From assembly GCF_002395745.1 (NCBI RefSeq), contig NZ_DGUN01000014.1, positions 1 through 51,020 of the forward strand: a DNA stretch of 51,020 nt. Reading direction: 5' to 3'. The position numbers and the translations under genes were made by a program. The notes beneath the pieces were generated by a model. That model did no database searches. It saw only the letters and a program-made list of their open reading frames with translations, and was not told the DNA's origin. Source of the DNA: Fibrobacter sp. UBA4309 (GTDB lineage: Bacteria; Fibrobacterota; Fibrobacteria; Fibrobacterales; Fibrobacteraceae). This document shows positions 48,339 to 51,020 of the stretch, in pieces. Positions within the stretch are counted from its first letter, which is position 1. Each line of letters opens with the position of its first letter.

Positions 48339-48358
48339 TTGTCAAAACCTCTTGACAA
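48339..48358. promoter_or_regulatory. palindrome overlapping the cassette promoter (possible operator)
   Basis: TTGTCAA and TTGACAA (inverted, spacer AACCTC) overlap the -35 box at 48352. The placement suits autoregulation by the small DNA-binding-like partner protein, which is inference. Confidence 0.45.
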
Positions 48359-48380
48359 CCGCCATCTAGTAATTTATATT
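48352..48380 (+). promoter_or_regulatory. sigma-70-type promoter of the first small-gene cassette
   Basis: TTGACA (48352-48357), 17-base spacer, TATATT (48375-48380). Near-consensus. Transcription should start near 48387 and read through the hairpin leader at 48435. Confidence 0.85.
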
Positions 48381-48434
48381 TAGTGCACAAGTGTGTAGAA
48401 AATCACTTTTCGCGCACGGTCTAAAACAATCAAA

Positions 48435-48477
48435 GCCCCGCCTTTTTACGCATGTAGGCGGAGGGAGGAAAGATGAA
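48435..48477 (+). repeat. conserved hairpin/RBS leader, copy 1
   Basis: GCCCCGCCTTTTTACGCATG then TAGGCGGAGGGAGGAAAGATGAA. CCGCC pairs with GGCGG around the loop, and GGAGGGAGGAAAG is the ribosome-binding region directly before ATG 48473. It differs from copy 2 by one base over 43. Confidence 0.9.
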
Positions 48478-48796
48478 TACTAGCCAAACAAGGCCTGAAA
48501 ATGTTATATTGCCATTAAGCAATATGATGTACCCCTTCATGACACTTGACGATAACGCGGAAATTGTCCATTCCGAAATGGGCAAGGATGGCCGCGTTAA
48601 GGTGTACATCGAAAAGCCCGACGCAAAAGACGGCTTCCATCGGGCGACATGCTATTTACCCTCCTATACATGGGAAGATATATTCGGTTTTTCAGATGAG
48701 GAAATCAATCGCTATAAGAAGGTGATTGAATCTACGGCTCATTTGATAATGGAATTTTCTCAGAAAGGTGGGTTCAGCAATGCCGCAAATCTTTAA
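48473..48796 (+). CDS. small protein of unknown function upstream of a DUF4160 gene
   Basis: 107 residues, no recognised domain; not exported. Acidic centre (GKDGRVKVYIEKPDAKDG) then a helical C-terminus (SDEEINRYKKVIESTAHLIMEFSQ). Its position directly ahead of a DUF4160 protein is that of DUF2442-type partner proteins in toxin-antitoxin-like pairs, but I cannot confirm homology. It overlaps the next start by 17 bases and is preceded by leader copy 1. Confidence 0.6.
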   Translation: MNTSQTRPENVILPLSNMMYPFMTLDDNAEIVHSEMGKDGRVKVYIEKPDAKDGFHRATCYLPSYTWEDIFGFSDEEINRYKKVIESTAHLIMEFSQKGGFSNAANL

Positions 48797-49058
48797 GATA
48801 GGATCTTTCTGGGTTTATTTCTGGTCCAACGAAGGTGTTCCTCTGGAACCGGTGCATGTTCATGTATCGGAAGGTGTACCTGCTGCCAATGCCACTAAAA
48901 TCTGGATAACTCGGGCTAGAAAATGTCTCTTGGCAAATAACAATTCGCGTATTAATTCGCATGTTTTGCAAAATATTCTTCGGATTATTGAAGCTCGTCA
49001 TGAGGACGTTGTTGCGAAATGGATTGCTCATTTCAACGAAATATCGTATTTCTGCTAA
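48780..49058 (+). CDS. DUF4160-family protein
   Basis: 92 residues. PQIFKIGSFWVYFWSNEGVPLEPVHVHVSEG matches the DUF4160 signature (short beta strands ending HVHV). ATG 48780 is preferred over GTG 48768, because AAGGTGG precedes it at good spacing. DUF4160 genes commonly pair with a small partner and are considered toxin-antitoxin candidates. The upstream gene overlaps it. Role here is inferred. Confidence 0.75.
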   Translation: MPQIFKIGSFWVYFWSNEGVPLEPVHVHVSEGVPAANATKIWITRARKCLLANNNSRINSHVLQNILRIIEARHEDVVAKWIAHFNEISYFC

Positions 49059-49099
49059 GAAAAATTAAAAGGATATGAATCGGAAGTAATCTCAGTATG

Positions 49100-49112
49100 T
49101 AAGGATTCCTTA
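49100..49112. promoter_or_regulatory. small palindrome upstream of leader copy 2
   Basis: TAAGGA, T, TCCTTA. It is a 13-base perfect inverted repeat 26 bases before leader copy 2. No clear -35/-10 pair could be placed near it. Confidence 0.35.
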
Positions 49113-49137
49113 CTAACTAAAAAATGTAAATCCGAAT

Positions 49138-49180
49138 GCCCCGCCTTTTTATGCATGTAGGCGGAGGGAGGAAAGATGAA
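49138..49180 (+). repeat. conserved hairpin/RBS leader, copy 2
   Basis: Identical to copy 1 except T for C in the loop. It reads GCCCCGCCTTTTTATGCATG then TAGGCGGAGGGAGGAAAGATGAA and ends in the start codon of the 49176 gene. Confidence 0.9.
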
Positions 49181-49733
49181 GAATGGCGTAATCGCTGGTG
49201 GTGTCGGCATATGGCTCGACGAAATTGTTCCCTGCCTCAAGGATACCGAAACTGGGGAAATCAAGGAAACAGTGGTGTTCAAAATCGAGAGCCGCTCGTT
49301 TCTGAAAAAATTCAAGGAAAAAGATGGATGGGGTATTGACTGGACAGAAATCCCTAGTGATGTTGAGGTGTATGCGCTCGCATTGAAGGAAAATAACGAA
49401 ATTCAGGGGTTGGTTGGGGTGAAAAATGATACAAATGCACAAGCGGCGTATTTGCATTGGGCTTGTACAGCACCTCAAAACAATAAACACATGTTCGGAA
49501 AACAGAAATTTAGTGGGGTTGGCGGTCATCTTTTTGCTATTGCGGCAGACCGTTCTATGTTATGGGGCCATAAAGGATATATTTATGGATTTGCCCTTAA
49601 CAAAGAACTTCTAAATCACTATATTGAAGTTATTGGAGCGTCTTTTTTAGGGGCTCTGCATCCGTATCATTTTATGCTTGATAAGGGTGCTGCGCAAAAA
49701 CTTTTGGAGGTCTATACCTATGAATGGAATTAG
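49176..49733 (+). CDS. GNAT-like protein of a two-gene cassette
   Basis: 185 residues. The segment QAAYLHWACTAPQNN, then GVGGHLFAIAADRSMLWGHKGYIYGFALNKELLNHYIEVIGASFLG has the order of a GNAT acetyltransferase (beta-4, QxxGxG-like loop GVGGHLF, then helices and the final strand) but is divergent. Function is not assignable beyond that. It overlaps the following small gene by 14 bases. A toxin-antitoxin pair with a GNAT toxin is one plausible reading. The start is set by leader copy 2 (GGAGGGAGGAAAG). Confidence 0.6.
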   Translation: MKNGVIAGGVGIWLDEIVPCLKDTETGEIKETVVFKIESRSFLKKFKEKDGWGIDWTEIPSDVEVYALALKENNEIQGLVGVKNDTNAQAAYLHWACTAPQNNKHMFGKQKFSGVGGHLFAIAADRSMLWGHKGYIYGFALNKELLNHYIEVIGASFLGALHPYHFMLDKGAAQKLLEVYTYEWN

Positions 49734-49911
49734 AAAGCCTGCGGTAATTCTGGCGGACTCCATGGAAGAATACATGGCGACACCGGATCCGTACAAGCCC
49801 TCTCCAAAAAGCAAATTGAATATTTTTAAGCTCGGAGAATATGCCGAGCGTGTCGGCAAGAAAATCGAAGAATTGACTGCCGATGAAATCCTGCAGTTCA
49901 AGATTCCGTAA
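49720..49911 (+). CDS. small protein paired with the GNAT-like gene
   Basis: 63 residues, ATG 49720 with GGAGG before it. Segment KLNIFKLGEYAERVGKKIEELTADEILQFK is predicted helical. No recognised domain. Its size and overlap with the preceding gene resemble an antitoxin, but nothing in the sequence proves it. The frame runs further upstream to 49678, but that part overlaps the GNAT-like gene and lacks a ribosome-binding site. Confidence 0.55.
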   Translation: MNGIRKPAVILADSMEEYMATPDPYKPSPKSKLNIFKLGEYAERVGKKIEELTADEILQFKIP

Positions 49912-49934
49912 TCTACAACCTTGATGTCATAGTA

Positions 49935-49951
49935 GCCCCGCCTTTTTATGC
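49935..49951 (+). repeat. truncated hairpin leader, copy 3
   Basis: GCCCCGCCTTTTTATGC, the first 17 bases of the leader, after which the sequence diverges (TGTTTAAATC). No gene follows it until 50063, which has its own promoter, so it marks the right edge of the cassette array. Confidence 0.8.
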
Positions 49952-50000
49952 TGTTTAAATCTATGCCTTACAAGCATATCTAGTTATGAAAACAAAGTAT

Positions 50001-50029
50001 TTGCAATATCTGAAAAATGAAGGTATATT
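50001..50029 (+). promoter_or_regulatory. sigma-70-type promoter of the flavodoxin-fold gene
   Basis: TTGCAA (50001-50006), 17-base spacer, TATATT (50024-50029), 34 bases before ATG 50063. It resembles the promoter at 48352-48380 in -10 and spacing. Confidence 0.75.
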
Positions 50030-50062
50030 TAAGCATGTAAAGACTTCAACCGAGAGGAACCT

Positions 50063-50602
50063 ATGAAAAAAGTATTGGTCTTGTCCAGCAGTTTGCGCAA
50101 GGGAAGCAACTCCGAAACCCTGGCGCAGGAGTTCGCGAAGGGCGCCGCCGAGGCGGGCAACAAGGTGGAATTCGAGTCGCTGCGCGGCAAGAAGATCGGT
50201 TTTTGCATGGGCTGCCTCGCTTGCCAAAAGAAGGGCAAGTGCGTCATCAAGGACGACGCTCCCGTCATCACCAAAAAGATGGAATCGGCAGACGTCATCG
50301 TGTTCGCCACACCCATTTACTATTACGAGATGAGCGGCCAGCTCAAGACCATGCTCGACCGTGCAAATTCCCTCTATTCCAGCGATTACAAGTTCCGCGA
50401 AATTTACCTGCTCACATCTGCCGCCGACACCGACGCGAAGGCCATGAACATCGCAAAGCGCGGCATTGGCGGGTGGATTGCCTGTTTCGACGGAGTGAAG
50501 CTCAAGGGAGCCCTCTGCGCCACGGGTGCCGAAAGCGCTGGCGACGTCAAGAAGAATTCCGCGCTCCTGAAAAAGGCATTCGCCATGGGAAAGAAAGTTT
50601 AA
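50063..50602 (+). CDS. flavodoxin-fold NAD(P)H-dependent oxidoreductase
   Basis: 179-residue cytoplasmic flavoprotein of the FMN reductase / iron-sulfur flavoprotein group. FMN-binding start KKVLVLSSSLRKGSNSETLA (about 2-21), and FCMGCLACQKKGKCVIKDD at about 48-66 carries four cysteines in a pattern resembling that of ISF-type proteins. The middle TPIYYYEMSGQLKTMLDR is the second FMN-binding loop. GC-rich codon use like the core genes left of the island, so it lies outside the cassette array. Electron partner and substrate unknown. A lipoprotein hydrolase gene follows 17 bases later. Confidence 0.85.
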   Translation: MKKVLVLSSSLRKGSNSETLAQEFAKGAAEAGNKVEFESLRGKKIGFCMGCLACQKKGKCVIKDDAPVITKKMESADVIVFATPIYYYEMSGQLKTMLDRANSLYSSDYKFREIYLLTSAADTDAKAMNIAKRGIGGWIACFDGVKLKGALCATGAESAGDVKKNSALLKKAFAMGKKV

Positions 50603-50619
50603 CAGCAAGGAGATAAATC

Positions 50620-51020
50620 ATGAAATCCAGATTCTTAAAAGCGGCGCTTGTCGTGGCTTCCGCATGCACCCTGATGGCATGCTCCCCCGAAAAAGAAAAC
50701 AACGCTGCACAAGGAGCCGCCGCACCGGCAACAGAAACAGCACAACAGACAAAGGAAGAAAATATGAACAAGCTTACGCTCACCGCCGAATGGGACAAGG
50801 TATTCCCCAAGAGCGACAAGGTCGAACATTCTAAGGTCACTTTCAAGAATCACTTTGGCATTGAACTCGCCGCCGACATGTTCGTGCCCAAGGACACGAG
50901 CCTCAAGGTGAACGGCAAGTTCCCCGCAATTGCAGTCTCAGGCCCGTTCGGAGCCGTCAAGGAACAGTCCAGCGGCCTTTACGCCCAGCAGATGGCGGAA
51001 CGCGGATTCCTGACCATCGC
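50620..51020 (+). CDS. lipoprotein alpha/beta hydrolase (start only, cut by window end)
   Basis: ATG 50620 with AAGGAG before it. A signal peptide with lipobox LMACS gives a lipoprotein. After an Ala/Thr/Gln-rich linker, PAIAVSGPFGAVKEQSSGLY and AQQMAERGFLTI match the start of dienelactone hydrolase-like / YcjY-type alpha/beta hydrolases. The catalytic serine lies beyond the window. Probably cotranscribed with the flavodoxin-fold gene. Confidence 0.78.
   Translation, partial: MKSRFLKAALVVASACTLMACSPEKENNAAQGAAAPATETAQQTKEENMNKLTLTAEWDKVFPKSDKVEHSKVTFKNHFGIELAADMFVPKDTSLKVNGKFPAIAVSGPFGAVKEQSSGLYAQQMAERGFLTI

Noticed and set aside
48435..49951. Integron attC sites at the small-gene cassettes
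   Set aside because: The repeated leaders lack the R'/R'' core sites and lie before, not after, each coding unit; no integrase is present.

Overview
The window is a chromosomal segment of a Gram-negative bacterium that is most likely a Fibrobacter (Fibrobacterota). The main reason is two genes carrying FISUMP domains (Fibrobacter succinogenes major paralogous domain, TIGR02145), one with a single copy and one with three. Lipoprotein signals, signal peptidase II, a periplasmic parvulin and a meso-diaminopimelate route to peptidoglycan fit this assignment. No taxonomic search was possible, so the genus is an inference.

Layout: (1) 1-8.4 kb. ddh on the + strand, then a minus-strand run of five genes (C39-like peptidase, RimK-like ATP-grasp ligase, GCS2 carboxylate-amine ligase, phosphatase lipoprotein, N-formylglutamate amidohydrolase-like). 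Together they look like a pathway that makes and trims a glutamate- or amide-linked compound. dnaA lies upstream of it. (2) 8.5-13.9 kb. A + strand run: membrane protein, squalene/phytoene synthase, lspA, RluD-like pseudouridine synthase, MurC/Mpl-like ligase, then a 24-codon relic of a second Mur ligase tail. (3) 13.8-26 kb. Signalling and housekeeping: cNMP-GGDEF protein, MTA/SAH deaminase, CvpA, Ser/Thr kinase, nadB, parvulin, tRNA-Glu, triple-FISUMP lipid-free secreted protein, ligA. (4) 26-38.5 kb. A nitrogen island: gltB, gltD, nadE, purF and, on the other strand, glnK-amtB. Both gltB and glnK-amtB are preceded by textbook sigma-54 promoters, so they should be co-regulated by nitrogen status. 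(5) 38.7-41.8 kb. A CDF metal exporter translationally coupled to a metallo-beta-lactamase-fold protein, and a LysR regulator. (6) 42.1-50 kb. An accessory island of lower GC and different codon use: a structured non-coding leader, then a three-gene restriction/defence-like operon (N6-adenine-type methyltransferase, DEAD/DEAH helicase, GIY-YIG/T5orf172 nuclease), then two small toxin-antitoxin-like gene pairs. Each pair is introduced by a nearly identical 43-base hairpin and ribosome-binding leader, and a third truncated leader marks the right edge. (7) 50-51 kb. A flavodoxin-fold reductase and the start of a lipoprotein alpha/beta hydrolase.

Intergenic DNA is rich in dispersed repeats: a 'TCATCCTGAG...TCGAAG.ATC' element (four loci, one of them in frame inside ligA), a composite palindrome, a 'CATTGCGAG...GCAATC' element, and two families of 7-base periodic repeats.

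The strongest candidates for something undescribed are the methyltransferase-helicase-GIY-YIG module, whose helicase and nuclease share a terminal module and whose first start codon sits in a hairpin, together with the cassette array that follows it. The amidoligase operon is a second candidate.
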